Position numbers and translations under genes: made by a program. From Strongyloides papillosus (lineage: Eukaryota; Nematoda; Chromadorea; Rhabditida; Strongyloididae): DNA of 64,000 bases. The stretch lies in assembly GCA_005656395.1 (NCBI GenBank), contig SRSI01000037.1:248001-312000 (forward strand). The letters run 5' to 3'. Every line of letters starts with the position of its first letter. Positions within the stretch are counted from its first letter, which is position 1. This document shows positions 38,001-48,929 of this stretch, piece after piece. The notes beneath the pieces were generated by a model. The model was not told the origin of the DNA and did not search any database. It worked only from the letters and a program-made list of their open reading frames with translations.

Positions 38001-40192
38001 GAGAACACCGAATGTAAGAAATGTTGTAGACGAAAATATTTCAACAGTTGATAATTCTTATCGTTCCTCTTCACTTGTTTAAGCTTTTATAAAAAGAGTA
38101 TACAAAACAAGTGTATAATAATAGCTAGCCCCGAGTTTAAAAGATGCGAGAGAAAAATTAAAATGTTTGTACATATATATTTATTCTCGGGTTTTTATAT
38201 TATTTTGATGTTTGCAAAAAAAATGTAGACAAAAAGTCAGACCCGTTCCTCATTTTGCATGTCCCCGTGCCGGGTTTAATGTGAATAGAGATACTTTATT
38301 ATTAAAATAGCCAACACTTTTATTTTCTCAACATTTTCCTTTTGGTGCAAAACAATAAACATTTTTTTTCAATTGCCATTTACAGCTTCATATGGATATT
38401 TTTGTCTTTGATAAACAACTATAACTTTTTCTATCACTTACTAATATCGTCCACCCATTATTGTTGCACATATATATTTAGTATTTTGTGGCACTATATA
38501 TTTTATATATATATATATATTCATATATACGCTTATGTAGATACAGATAAATCTTGTATAACAATTTCTAATTCATTTTTATTATTATTCAGGTTCCTCC
38601 CATTTTAAAAAGTAAAACTTTTCAACCATATATATCAACAATTTATACTGATATATAACATAAGGCGGACATTATAATTATTCATTCTTCAAAAATAAAA
38701 AAAACTTTCTAACATTTATTATCTTTATTGTCAACGTGCTTTAAGCTGCCATATTTATTAGAAGTTTTAACTAATTATAATATTATTTTATTTGTACTGT
38801 AAGAATAATGACGCAAATTAGTTATCTACCTCATAATGGCTTACAAGCAATGCAATCCGCTTTTCATATGCCTGTAAGACAGGACTTGATTTCACAGAAT
38901 GACATCTCAGGATCATTGATCCATAACAATCACCAATATAATAATGTTAATTTACTTAGTGTAGCAGCATCAGTTGCTGCATCATTACCATTTAAACCTG
39001 ATGGTGTCAGTTATACTAGTAAGAATAAATATAATAAACTTAAAAATTAACATATTAATTTTAATAAAATTTTTTAGAGCGTGTACCTAATTGTCAAAAA
39101 TGTGGTCAACATGGAATTAAAAGTCGTCTTAAGGGCCACAAAAGAGTATGCCGTTTTAAGGACTGTAATTGTCCCAAGTGTCAAGTTGTAACAGAACGTC
39201 AAAAGTTGATGGCTGATCAAATTAAGATAAGAAGAAGACAAAGAAAAGATACCATTTTAAATCTTACCCGTGAAAAAATAACTCAATCATTGAATGCTGT
39301 TGCTGCTATAACTAATGCTTCAGCACAATTTCCCTATGTTAATGGGTTGAATTTACTTTGCCAAAAGATTAACCAACCAACAACTGTTAATCAACTTCTT
39401 CAAGCTCAATCTAATAGTTTGGCTAATTCCTTAAATTATTCAAATCAACAAAATTCCCTCTCATACCTCTCAGCAGCTGTTGCTGCTGCTGCCGGTCACC
39501 AACAAGCAAGTGATCTTTTAAAGATTCAAGCTGCTACAAATGTACAAAACATATCTAATGCTAATTTACATGCAACAATGAGTACATTATCTTGTGGCAA
39601 TACCGGTTCTGGATCTCCTATTCATACAAACATCTCAACTTCATTGCCAATGATTTTAAGTAATACAAATGGAAATACCTCCCCTACATCATCTAATACT
39701 ACCTCCATAGGAACTATGCCATCATCACCTGGTACCATTACAGCAACCTCACCAACATCCTCATCTGTATCATCTGGTACAAGTTCAAGTGATGAAAATA
39801 CACCATTAGCTGCACCAATAGCTATCAATCCATCATCCGGTATCAATATTTCAACATCATTACCTAATCCATTAACAACAATTTCAACATCAACACCTCA
39901 GCCAACAAATGAACAACTTTACTCATTCTTGGCAAATTTTAAACTTTTTGATCAACAAAATTTTGTTACAGGAAATACTACTAATAATATTGGTGGTATT
40001 CAAATTCCTACTGAATTACTTTGTGGAACACAACAATCTATGCTTCAAAAGGATGACAATTTCGTTGCTACAGTAGCTGCCGCTATAGCAGCTTCACAAG
40101 CATCAAGAAAAATAGAATCTCCCAGAAAAGTAGAAGATGGAACTTCTCCAAGTAGTAATAGTAACACCTTTATGGATGTTTGCTCTGTATAA
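35071..40192 (+). CDS. dmd-3: Double DM-domain transcription factor, DMD-3/MAB-3-like, 5' end incomplete
   Basis: The exons read are 35071-35210, 35278-35683, 38593-38611, 38822-39018 and 39078-40192; with one base from upstream they give 626 codons with stop. DM domain 1 is CQRCLNHDRLEPRKNHKCEC then CSCPKC, and DM domain 2 is CQKCGQHGIKSRLKGHKRVC then CNCPKC with the basic tail KIRRRQRKD. Both keep the intertwined zinc ligands that bind the DNA minor groove. Two DM domains in one protein occur in nematode MAB-3 and DMD-3, which drive male differentiation; DM2 followed by MADQIKIRRRQRKD looks more DMD-3-like. The C-terminus is Ala-, Ser- and Thr-rich. Uncertain points are the 19-base linker exon, the frame change near 35340, and the start codon. 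If the linker is wrong, the two DM domains would be separate genes, the second starting at ATG 38808. Confidence 0.8.
37235..37420. promoter_or_regulatory. GC-elevated island 1 in the DM-gene intron
   Basis: Clearly less AT-rich than its surroundings, with motifs CTGGGACCGAAG, CAGCTGCCTGGTGGCACCAG (a short self-complementary stretch) and GACCCCGAG. No good open frame. A conserved enhancer or noncoding RNA is inferred. Confidence 0.35.
37868..38290. promoter_or_regulatory. GC-elevated island 2 in the DM-gene intron
   Basis: This holds a second GC-rich patch, with CCCCGAG at 38129-38135 and its partner CTCGGG at 38186-38191, which could pair over a loop of about 50 bases, and CATGTCCCCGTGCCGGG near 38257. 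Two short overlapping frames at 37869-38082 may be coding, but neither is family-like. Regulatory DNA or a noncoding RNA is as likely. Confidence 0.35.
38504..38520. repeat. TA dinucleotide run
   Basis: An uninterrupted TA repeat of about 17 bases, likely polymorphic. Confidence 0.8.
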
Positions 40193-42472
40193 AATTAATA
40201 TACCAAAAAATAAGTTTTTTTACCGAAATACCTCAAAAAATAATTATAAGAAAGTATCATTTTTATTAAAAACCAGAACTCTATTTGTCTTCACTCAACC
40301 AAATAATTACAATAATTTATTTCTGTACATCATATTATATTTTACTTCTTTTTCTTTGTCATCCGGTATCAAGATTCGACTCTATCTATTAATGTATATT
40401 TTAATGATAATATTAATTATAAAAAAAATCTAAAAAAAATGAAGGTTTTTTTAACAATGGAATATACTGTTTACAATTGTATAACTAACTGTTACCTTGT
40501 TTTATCTTTTTTAATTATGTAATTTATATCATAATATTAATATATTTTTCAATTTAAATAAACTTTTTCTACAGAATACATGCTTATTTTCATTATTTGT
40601 TGTCTTTATGTATACCTAATTAAGAATAAAATATATGAATAAGTTTAATGATAACTTATTGCGTGAAAATTATTCTATACTACAAAATTTTATTTCATAA
40701 AAATTATGTTTGATGCAAATTTTTCATTTTTACCTAAAGGATAAAAAATAATTTTATATTTTATTATTGGAGGAAAACAAAAAAAAGTACGAAGAAAGGC
40801 ATAGAAGGAAACGTAATGAATCTAAGGATTATTTATGTTGACTGTTTATTTATGCGCACGGATATTTATAATATTTGTAATGGACATCGTGTAAACAAAA
40901 ACAATTTTCGGATAAGATAACTGCATTTATAATTAAAGATTTTTTGTATTTAAAATAATTAATATTTTTGTTGAGTTTTTTTATTTCTTTTAAAAAAAGA
41001 TACATTACAGTTTATATGCTTTGGTTGTGTTATAATTTACCCCTTCGTTTTAACTACATCATAAAAATTCTCTTTCAAATAATTTATTTATGAAAATTAA
41101 TAAGAAGATAATCATAATACTTAGTATTTGTATAATTATCTATTATATTAATGGTTCTTATTATTATTCATTTTTCATGGACAAAAGATTACCGTCATTT
41201 GAGGAATGAAATTGATAAACTTTGACATAAAATTGTAATACAATATATTTCCGTTTCCATATATAAAAAAATGAGATTGTTATCAAATATAAAAGAGATA
41301 AGAAAAAAAAAGAAAGAGAGAAAATGTCAAAAACTTAAACAACAACAAAAAATTTTTCCAATTACATGTCCACTTCCTTTTTGTGTTGTCCATAAACAAC
41401 ATTCTGAAACATGATTATTTTCAAAATAACATTTTATCGCATTTCAACATCCCTGTAAACAACTTAATATTTTGTTTAGGCATAAAAAATATTTTTATAC
41501 TTGATGACCATATTCATATTCAAAGCTTAAGACAAATTTTTAAAGCTTATTAATGTTTAACAAAACAAATGGACATGTAAATAATTTTATTTTTTGTATT
41601 TCTCTCTCTGTGTTGCATTCTATATTTATCAACAGTAAACGTCCAATTTAAAGTTTGCTTTTGATGGAATAGAAAGTTGTAAACAAATGTTCGAATTCAA
41701 TTTATTATGCCATTTCAATAACAGTCAAAGCTTTGGTCAAGATACATATGTATACATTAAAGGAAAAAACATTTTTTTAAGGGATATAAAAAATTATACT
41801 AAGAGTGAAATGTATTTTGATATTAAAAAATATTAAAACAAAAGTTAGTAAAAATATTATTTTGTATCTATAATAGTATTTTGAATAAGTTGAGAGTTAA
41901 TTGAATAACAAACAATAATAACAATACATTTTTTTGAAAGAAATTATTATTTTTATATCTCATTTCTTCTAATGTACTTGCTTCAATTACAATTGATTTT
42001 AATGTAATAAACTAAAGTAATATTCTTATAATTTATGAATTTTATAAAAAGTATCACTGAAATTTCTATTTATTTACTTATATTTTATTTATGAAGAATG
42101 TTTATTGAAGTTATTATACATTTAATATCATTAATCAGTTAATTTATTATTATTTTTTCATCATTCCGAAAATTATATATTTATATACGTAAAACGTTTA
42201 GAAATGTTTTAATAAAAAATAATGTACTTTAGCATTAAGGGATTTTTTTCTTTCTAATTTTTTTAATAATATTTTTTATTCTATTTTTAGTATGTTATTA
42301 TTATGAATAAACAAGATGAAATTTAGTAAACAAAGTTTATTTCGTTCTTTTAAATACGTGATTTTAAAATAACAAGAGTAAAATTACATTGTTTAAATAA
42401 AATTTTCTTCTCTTTTTTTGTACTAAAAACAAATTTTTATGTACTTAATAAACTGTAATTAAGTAATTAAAA
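40193..42472. other. AT-rich intergenic region
   Basis: About 2.3 kb between convergent genes (DM-domain gene on plus, ML gene on minus). A polyadenylation signal AATAAA lies near 40557. Nothing else is supported. Confidence 0.55.
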
Positions 42473-43085
42473 TTATATATCTGTTGAAGTCGTTTCTTCA
42501 GTTAAACAACGTGCCTGAACTATTACGCAAATTTTTTCATTTGTTTTCTTGTCAGTTATGAAATATCTAACTTGATATGTTGCATTGTTCTTTAATAAGG
42601 AAAATAGCATTGTATCACGACTTGCATCAATCTTAGCTCTTACATTTATCTTTCCTGTAGGAATTGGACACTGAGCACCGTATTTACAGGCATCTAAATT
42701 GTTTAACATTCCAAAAGTTGGTACTTCATGCCAAGAACAACCCATCCATCCTCCAAATGTCCATAATGTCATACTAAGTCTTGGTTCAGTAAATGGTGAA
42801 CCATTATTTACACCATCTATTGAAACATAAAATGGTTTTCTGAATTGAATTGGGTATTCAGAGTTACCTTAATTAAAAAAACAAACACGTAAATACTAAA
42901 ATAATAATTGCTTAAATACCATTTTCTGTAATAACGTTAATTGAGGATATGGTAACCTTTCCTTGGGTACACTCCCACCAATTCTCCTTTGTATAAGTAT
43001 CATTAGGAAACTGGGGACAATTACCATAAGATGCAGAAATGAGTGAAGCTAACAAAAATATATGGTGCAAATTAATAAAATTCAT
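42473..43085 (-). CDS. Secreted ML-domain (NPC2/MD-2-like) protein 1, 186 aa
   Basis: Exon 1 is 43085-42920 and exon 2 is 42867-42473, joined at phase 1 (GAA AAT G|GT AAC). The first 23 residues are a signal peptide (FLLASLISASYG). The ML signature is CKYGAQCPIPTG (compare NPC2 CKSGINCPIQKDKT), followed by beta strands KINVRAKIDA and ATYQVRYFITD. ML proteins bind lipids in an immunoglobulin-like pocket and are secreted or lysosomal. A TATAAAAGG box lies about 34 bases upstream of the ATG. It is in tandem with a second ML gene, with exon 1 of identical length (166 bases) and the same intron phase. Confidence 0.85.
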
Positions 43086-43118
43086 TTTATTGTTTAACAA
43101 TTAAAATAATTGCTTCAT

Positions 43119-43127
43119 CCTTTTATA
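43119..43127 (-). promoter_or_regulatory. TATA box of ML gene 1
   Basis: TATAAAAGG on the minus strand, about 34-42 bases before the ATG at 43085. Confidence 0.65.
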
Positions 43128-43267
43128 CATCTAATTTTCGATAAAAATTTGAATAATATTTCTTAGATTTTTAATGTAAATAAAGATTATGACATTACTG
43201 ATAAATGAAAGGTAAAAAAAATTAGACATCACCAGATAATTTTTATCATAAAAGTAAAATTTCAATC

Positions 43268-43849
43268 TTAAGGTTTTCCTCCACGTACTTGTAAAACAAG
43301 GTTTGTAAAATGAGTAGTCTTAGTAGAATAAATGTAAAACATGAATTTATATGCAGCATCAGGCTTCAGGAGATTCATAACGGTAGGGTATTTTGCAAGA
43401 TCTATAGTAAGTGATACCTTCTGACTTCCAACTTTAAAGGGGCAAGTTGCGCCATTATCACATAGATTATTTGTTTTTATGATATTATATGTTGGTAATA
43501 AAATCCACATACAGTCAGCTTGACTAGTCCATTGTGAGATATATGTATCAAGTTCTAATTCCGTTGCTTCATTATCAAGATTTTCTATGGTTATATCAAT
43601 TTTATATGTTTTAGAAAAATCAAGTGGATAATTCGAAGATCCTGAAAATATTTTAGTATTTGTTTTTGTTGTGTTTAATTTACCATCTACAGCTGATAAT
43701 TTTAAATCGGTTACATTTAAGAAGAGGTCGTCAGTGTAATACCAATGAAGTTTTGTGTCAGTTCCATTTGGAAAATCTGTGCATCCCTCAGTAAATGAAG
43801 AGTAGGCAATTAAAAGGATAGTGAAAAGTGATAATTTAGAATATTTCAT
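43268..43849 (-). CDS. Secreted ML-domain (NPC2/MD-2-like) protein 2, 179 aa
   Basis: Read without splicing, the frame is open for 193 residues. The paralogue's conserved intron shows that 43683-43642 is an in-frame 42-base intron (GTAAAT..TTTCAG), so exon 1 is 43849-43684 (166 bases) and exon 2 is 43641-43268, sum 180 codons with stop. Splicing gives VDG joined to SSNYPLDF, which lines up with ENG joined to NSEYPIQF in ML protein 1. A signal peptide (FTILLIAYSSFTEG) and the ML signature CDNGATCPFKVGS are present. Five or so potential N-glycosylation sites (NGT, NVT, NTT) fall early in the protein. A TATA-like run lies near 43881. Confidence 0.83.
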   Translation of the reverse strand: MKYSKLSLFTILLIAYSSFTEGCTDFPNGTDTKLHWYYTDDLFLNVTDLKLSAVDGKLNTTKTNTKIFSGSSNYPLDFSKTYKIDITIENLDNEATELELDTYISQWTSQADCMWILLPTYNIIKTNNLCDNGATCPFKVGSQKVSLTIDLAKYPTVMNLLKPDAAYKFMFYIYSTKTTHFTNLVLQVRGGKP

Positions 43850-43880
43850 TTCTATTTTGTTATACCGTTCAATAAAACAT

Positions 43881-43891
43881 CTTTTTTTATA
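43881..43891 (-). promoter_or_regulatory. TATA-like element of ML gene 2
   Basis: TATAAAAAAAG on the minus strand, about 32-42 bases before the ATG at 43849. Confidence 0.55.
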
Positions 43892-44281
43892 CGTTTATGT
43901 TTATAGTAGCTAAACTGATAAGTTTTAAACTATTTGATAATACGTCATGATATTTTCTTGAAGATTAGAAAAATTATATTACATTAATAGTTAAAACTTT
44001 TCTTACATGCAATTATGCTACTTTTTTATCTATGGTATAATTTTGAAATCATAATATATAATTTTACAATGATAAAATAGTTTTATCAGAAATTGAAAAG
44101 TAATCTAATAAAGATAATGATGATTTTTAATTATTAACTTTCAATCGAAGAAGTATTAGTTAGATAAATATTTACGGCTTATGATAAAAAAGTTTATAAA
44201 AATTTTTTTACATAATTTACAAATTTCAAAACGTTATATATACATATTTATAAGCAATTTTAAAAGACGACGGATATTTGT

Positions 44282-44527
44282 TTATCTTCCATAAGCCATT
44301 CCTGGTGGACCTACCATTCCTGGAGTCATCATTCCTGGACCTAACATTCCTGGTCCTCTCATGCCCATTGCCATGCCAGGTCCCATCATGCCTCCTCCCA
44401 TCCCAGAAAGTCTCATTTGACGTTGTTGATTCAATATCCATGGTGGTGGTAATCCCTGGCATGATCCATTATCAATAAAAAGTATACTGAATAAAGTAAG
44501 TAAAAATACAACACTTAAATATTTCAT
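44282..44527 (-). CDS. Small secreted Met/Gly/Pro-rich peptide precursor, 81 aa
   Basis: Single exon. A signal peptide (LSVVFLLTLFSILFIDNGSC) is predicted to cut before Gln-Gly-Leu-Pro. The mature part has PPPWIL and then Gly/Met/Pro repeats (GPGM four or more times) ending MAYGR. The mature N-terminal Gln and Gly-rich repeats resemble neighbouring peptide genes at 46882-49194. There are no cysteines in the mature region. The function is unknown; an antimicrobial, silk-like or cuticle-associated role is possible. The TATAAATA box is at 44568-44575. Confidence 0.75.
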   Translation of the reverse strand: MKYLSVVFLLTLFSILFIDNGSCQGLPPPWILNQQRQMRLSGMGGGMMGPGMAMGMRGPGMLGPGMMTPGMVGPPGMAYGR

Positions 44528-46086
44528 TTTTTATTTGAAAAATAGCTTTAAAAAATGAAAATATTTTTATTTATATAGTTTCATACTTTCTTCACATTGA
44601 AATAAATTATTTATTGTAACTTATAATGACAATAGCATAATTGTCTTATTTTTTATAGTCTTTTTAATTTAAATTTACCAAACTCTTATCAATTGTCACA
44701 CTACCACAGCATTTACTTCCTTATTTATTAATATGTATGACTCATTTATTGAAACTATTTTCATTTTTTTTTAAATGAGAAATTAAAAATTAAATTTTTG
44801 ATTTAAAAAATTTGGTTGTAAAATAATTATATGTATATCTTTGTAATTATCTAATACTTGTTATTACAACATCTACAAAAACATACAAAACACATGACAC
44901 GTGTAATGACATCATATCAACCAATTAAAAATAAAAAAATAACTAAAATAATAAAGGTATTTGTTATTTTTAAAAAATAAGTACCTTAGAGTCAAACGAT
45001 AAAGATTAGGCATTTAATTTAAATATCATGATATTTATTGCTTTTCAAAGTGTATCTACGTAGTTGTGTTTTCTCCTCATAAGGGTAAATTATAAATTTA
45101 AAAAAATATATTAAAATACTGCAGAAATGAGAAGCATGCGACAGAAAGTCTTATCTTTTGTTTTGATTGACGTAAAGAAAATAGTATAATTATTCAGATA
45201 TAAGTCAATTATCAAACAATATACATCAATTGCCGTTAAAAATTAATAACCTTATAAATATTATATTTTTTAAAATAACAGCTTATTTTGGTATATTTTA
45301 AAAGGATTCATATTTTAAACAAAAAAATGTTGTAAACATAAAGAATTTAAATTGTTAATACTAGTTTTTGTTATTGATATTGTCATAAACAGATAATCTT
45401 TCAATAAGTTATCAAGTTTTTTTTAAATTATTTTCATACATAAAATTTTTATTGCTTTAATATTAATATTTTCTTTACAATTTTACTTTAAACAACCTTT
45501 AAATTATTTATAAATTGTTACTAATAATATCATACTACATTTAATATTTTAAAATTATTTAACTCCTGGTATATGTAATTATTTTCTATAAACTAATGCT
45601 TTTTACGTACAATACTGTTAGAAGTAATTTCAAAATATAAACTTTGGTCTTGTACTTTAAAGATATTAATATAATAATATATTTTTTAATAAAAGTACTT
45701 GAAACACTAAAAAAGTTTTACATTATTTTTTAGACGATTAATAATTATGTAAAGTATGTATAAAAATTCTTAATAACTTTAAAAATATTAATAATAATTT
45801 AATTTTTATTACTACACAATCTAAAAATATCATAAAAATAGGGAAACAGAAAATTTTACAAAGCGGATAATCCACATAATCACAAGAACGATTTTTTTAA
45901 GTGAAACAGTATTTTGATAGGATTACAATGTAGAATAAAAATTAAAAAAGGGAAACGCTATAAATTATTAAAATTTTATCAAATACAATAAGCCATAAAT
46001 AAATAACTGAATAAAAAAATGTAAAAAAATATTTTTGTTTATAGTTACACGATACTAAAGCTAATTAAAATTTTTCCATTCAACTG
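44528..46086. other. AT-rich intergenic region
   Basis: About 1.6 kb with the TATA box at 44568-44575 and nothing else that can be supported. Confidence 0.55.
44568..44575 (-). promoter_or_regulatory. TATA box of the 44282 peptide gene
   Basis: TATAAATA on the minus strand, about 41-48 bases before the ATG. Confidence 0.6.
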
Positions 46087-46627
46087 TCATTGTACTTTTT
46101 GGAAACCCATTTGTTGGTAGGCAAAACATGTAACTTTCTTTATTGTCATTTCACAAAAAACTTGTGTTGCAATACGGAAACTGAATGGTGCCGAGCTACA
46201 TATAACATCATAATGAGTAAATTTACCATCTTTCGGTGACAATATTTCATTTGTTACCTTGTGAATGCGTTTTTTTTGATTCGTTCGGTTCATCTGCCAC
46301 AATATTATCAATCATTATAGATTGAAGCTCAGGATTATTACATTTTTCTGGTGTAAACTTTAAAGTACTTGGGACAACTTTCATTTTCTTTTTCTTCTCT
46401 TTCAATGCTGTTTCACGTTTTGAAAGTTTTCTTTTTTTAATACCTCTTCCAAGCAATGGTTCTTCATTCGATGAAGCGCATTGGCATTTGATACCGTTTT
46501 TACATTTCAATACATCTTTATTAACTCTATTTTCAATAGACTTTTTTACTCTGAAATATCCACTTTTACCATATATTGTAAGTAGAAAATAGAATAAAAT
46601 TGACAAACAAACATATGGAAGCTTCAT
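46087..46627 (-). pseudogene. Ground-like domain (hedgehog-related) protein, frame broken at a homopolymer
   Basis: The first frame, 46627-46247, has a signal peptide and a Lys/Arg-rich region (GIKKRKLSKRE) and the domain start CNNPELQSIMIDNIVADEPN. The second frame, 46311-46087, carries the rest (KVTNEIL, HYDVICSS, FSFRIATQVFCEM, VTCFAY). The two meet at an eight-base T run on the plus strand, 46270-46277. The span is 541 bases, one more than 180 codons, so a single extra base accounts for the break. A splice explanation would need a 28-base intron, which is too short. The GRL domain belongs to nematode hedgehog-related secreted proteins. Whether this is a genuine allele, a recent pseudogene or an assembly error cannot be told here. 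Confidence 0.75.
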
Positions 46628-46881
46628 ATTTTAGCAAAAATGAGCATTTGTTTAAAAATTTTTATGTAATGATTTTTAAATATACATCTTTCAAACTGCC
46701 AGAGGCACATTCAACGACCTGTCTGACAACTTTTAAGGATGAGGATACAGTATGATGTAAGATAACAAAGAAAAAATTGAAAGCTAAATTAAAATGAAGA
46801 TGTTTATTTAATATTTTATAAAAAAAAAAGAAATTCTTTTTCTTTAAAATAATATTTACATCTGATTGTGTGATTTTGACG

Positions 46882-47082
46882 TTAACCATATCCTGAATAA
46901 CACGTACATGGATTGTAGTAATTGCCTCCATAGCCACCATACCCTCCATACATTGGATAACCACCAAATCGACCCATCCCAAAACCACCAAATGGCCTAA
47001 AAAAGCCAAATTGTCCAAGTACCTTAGTATTCATGAACGCAATAACAAATAGTATAAAAAAAGATAAAGAAAAATACTTCAT
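46882..47082 (-). CDS. Small secreted Gly/Tyr-rich peptide precursor, 66 aa
   Basis: The start is taken at ATG 47082 (MKYFSLSFF) rather than further upstream, because a signal peptide follows directly. After probable cleavage the mature peptide starts Gln-Phe-Gly-Phe and contains Gly/Phe/Tyr repeats (GGFGMGRFGG, GGYGGYGG) with a Cys-Thr-Cys near the end. It resembles the Gly/Tyr-rich epidermal antimicrobial peptides of nematodes (nlp-29 and cnc types), though those lack the Cys pair. The function is inferred only. Confidence 0.68.
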   Translation of the reverse strand: MKYFSLSFFILFVIAFMNTKVLGQFGFFRPFGGFGMGRFGGYPMYGGYGGYGGNYYNPCTCYSGYG

Positions 47083-47765
47083 CACAAATACTGTTCGCCT
47101 TTCAAACAAAAAGAAAAACTCAATATAAAAACTATTCAAAACTTTTTATTTAAATACCAAAAAAAGTAATTTTTAATTAATTATTTTATAAAAAAATATT
47201 TTTTTTTAAATGTTCAGCAAATTGATTTTGTTGGTTTAATACTTTTGCAATGTAATGCAAACAATAAATACCATATTATCATTTTTTAAATAAAAGTTGC
47301 ATAATTTATTAAATTGCAAAATTGATCTAGATTTTAGAAATGGTATAAGCAAGAATAAGATGGTATATAATAAGAATTTATCTTGTAAAATAAAAAAATA
47401 TAATGCTTATTTCAATAAAATATATTATTTTTTATTTTATTATCTATTAAGTTTTAGGATAAGTCTAGCCATTAAGTATGAAAGAATATTTATATTCCAT
47501 TTTCTGAACATTTTAAGAAGATTTATCAATTAAATACCTATAGATAATATTTGTCTACCTTCATCATATTCCTCATCTTACGTATTTTGGATAATTTTGT
47601 TTATAAAAAGATTTTCGGAAATTTTTTTAATTTCTGGATATTAATAAGTATTTATGAGTCACAAATCTGAGATTTAGAATTACAGTATATAAAAAATCTT
47701 TATTTAGAATTTATATGGACAAGATAAAGCATATCAAAAATGTATTTGTAATGAATTAGATTAAG

Positions 47766-48061
47766 CTATTTTTTTCCATACCATCCATATCCTCCCCAAG
47801 GACGGTACATACCCCATGGACGGTACATACCCCAAGGACGATACATGCCCCAAGGACGGTAACCTAAAAAAACATAATTATTATTGTATTAAAATTGACA
47901 ATAAAAAATTACTATTTAAAGCATCAATATACTTCAAATAATAAATTATAACTACACTTAAACGTACCACCATACATTCCGTATCCCCCATATCCCCATT
48001 GAGCATTAGAAATTGCTACAATAACTGCCAATAATAATAGAACAATAGATAATTGTTTCAT
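47766..48061 (-). CDS. NLP-29-like amidated peptide precursor with YRPWGM repeats, 63 aa
   Basis: Exon 1 is 48061-47968 and exon 2 is 47863-47766, joined at phase 1. A signal peptide (LSIVLLLLAVIVAISNA) is followed by QWGYGGYGMYGG, matching the start of mature C. elegans NLP-29-type peptides (QWGYGGYG). The mature part then has four YRPWG units, three of them followed by Met, and ends YGWYGKK. The Gly-Lys-Lys end predicts C-terminal amidation, and the N-terminal Gln predicts pyroglutamate. In C. elegans these are epidermal antimicrobial peptides. The TATAAATA box is at 48117-48124. Neighbours on the same strand have similar structure. Confidence 0.78.
47795..47862 (-). repeat. 18-base tandem repeat coding YRPWGM
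   Basis: Nearly identical 18-base units in frame within exon 2; about four copies. Unequal exchange between units would change peptide length. Confidence 0.75.
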
Positions 48062-48929
48062 GTCTTCTTATTTAAAGTATTAAATTTTTATGATGTACAA
48101 AATGGAGATTGACACCTATTTATATAAGATTCAATCATTATTAAAAAAATGGTAAATTAAATAATTTGGTAAACATCATGATTTGGTGAAGTTTTTAATA
48201 AAAAATATTTTCTAAAATTGGGTAACTATAATTTATAATCATTATTTGCTAAACATTTGTATCTTTCTTTGATAAAGTTTTATATTAAAAAGTTCATTAA
48301 TTAGTCAAAAAATAGTTGTTTATGATAATCTTTGACATATATAATAATAGGAGAAGTCACATTTCTACAATATTTATTAAGGTCGTTGAGTAGTGTTGAA
48401 ATTTGAAAAAGTCTTTTGGATGAAACACATTGATGAACTGAATAATTGATGTTTTCAATGATTATTATGACAAAATTTAATGATTCTGTTTATCAAAAAT
48501 AAATTATTTATATTTTATTTATACATATTTTATTTTTAAAGGATTATAGATGAGCTATAAATAAAAAATTTTTTATTATGTCTCTGATAACCAGCTTTGA
48601 TTTCGTTATTGGAAAGGCAAATTAATTTTTCAAATGAAAAAAACTAATAAATTACAATATTAAAATAATGTACTTATCATCACAAAGGTAGTATTGTGTT
48701 TTCGAGAATTATATCAATTGAAGTATATGTAATGAATACTCAAATCTAATTAATCTTCATGCTTTTTAGAACACCATTGGAGTAAAACATTTTTTACGTT
48801 ATCAATCAAAATTTTAAAATTTATTAGAAAAATTAAACAGAGAAATATGACTATTAATACATTTTATTGTAAAATTGTATCAAAACAAATAAAAAAATAG
48901 ATTTTATTTGATTTTTTTTAAACTTCCAA
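48062..48929. other. Intergenic region with TATA box
   Basis: The TATA box of the 48061 gene lies at 48117-48124. The rest of this 868-base stretch has no supported feature. Confidence 0.55.
48117..48124 (-). promoter_or_regulatory. TATA box of the 47766 peptide gene
   Basis: TATAAATA on the minus strand, about 56-63 bases before the ATG at 48061. Confidence 0.55.

Larger units (their letters stand above)
35684..38592. other. 3 kb intron or intergenic gap between the two DM domains
   Basis: This lies between the DM1 and DM2 exons. It is mostly AT-rich but holds two GC-elevated islands at 37235-37420 and 37868-38290, entered separately. I see no other exons that fit. Confidence 0.5.
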
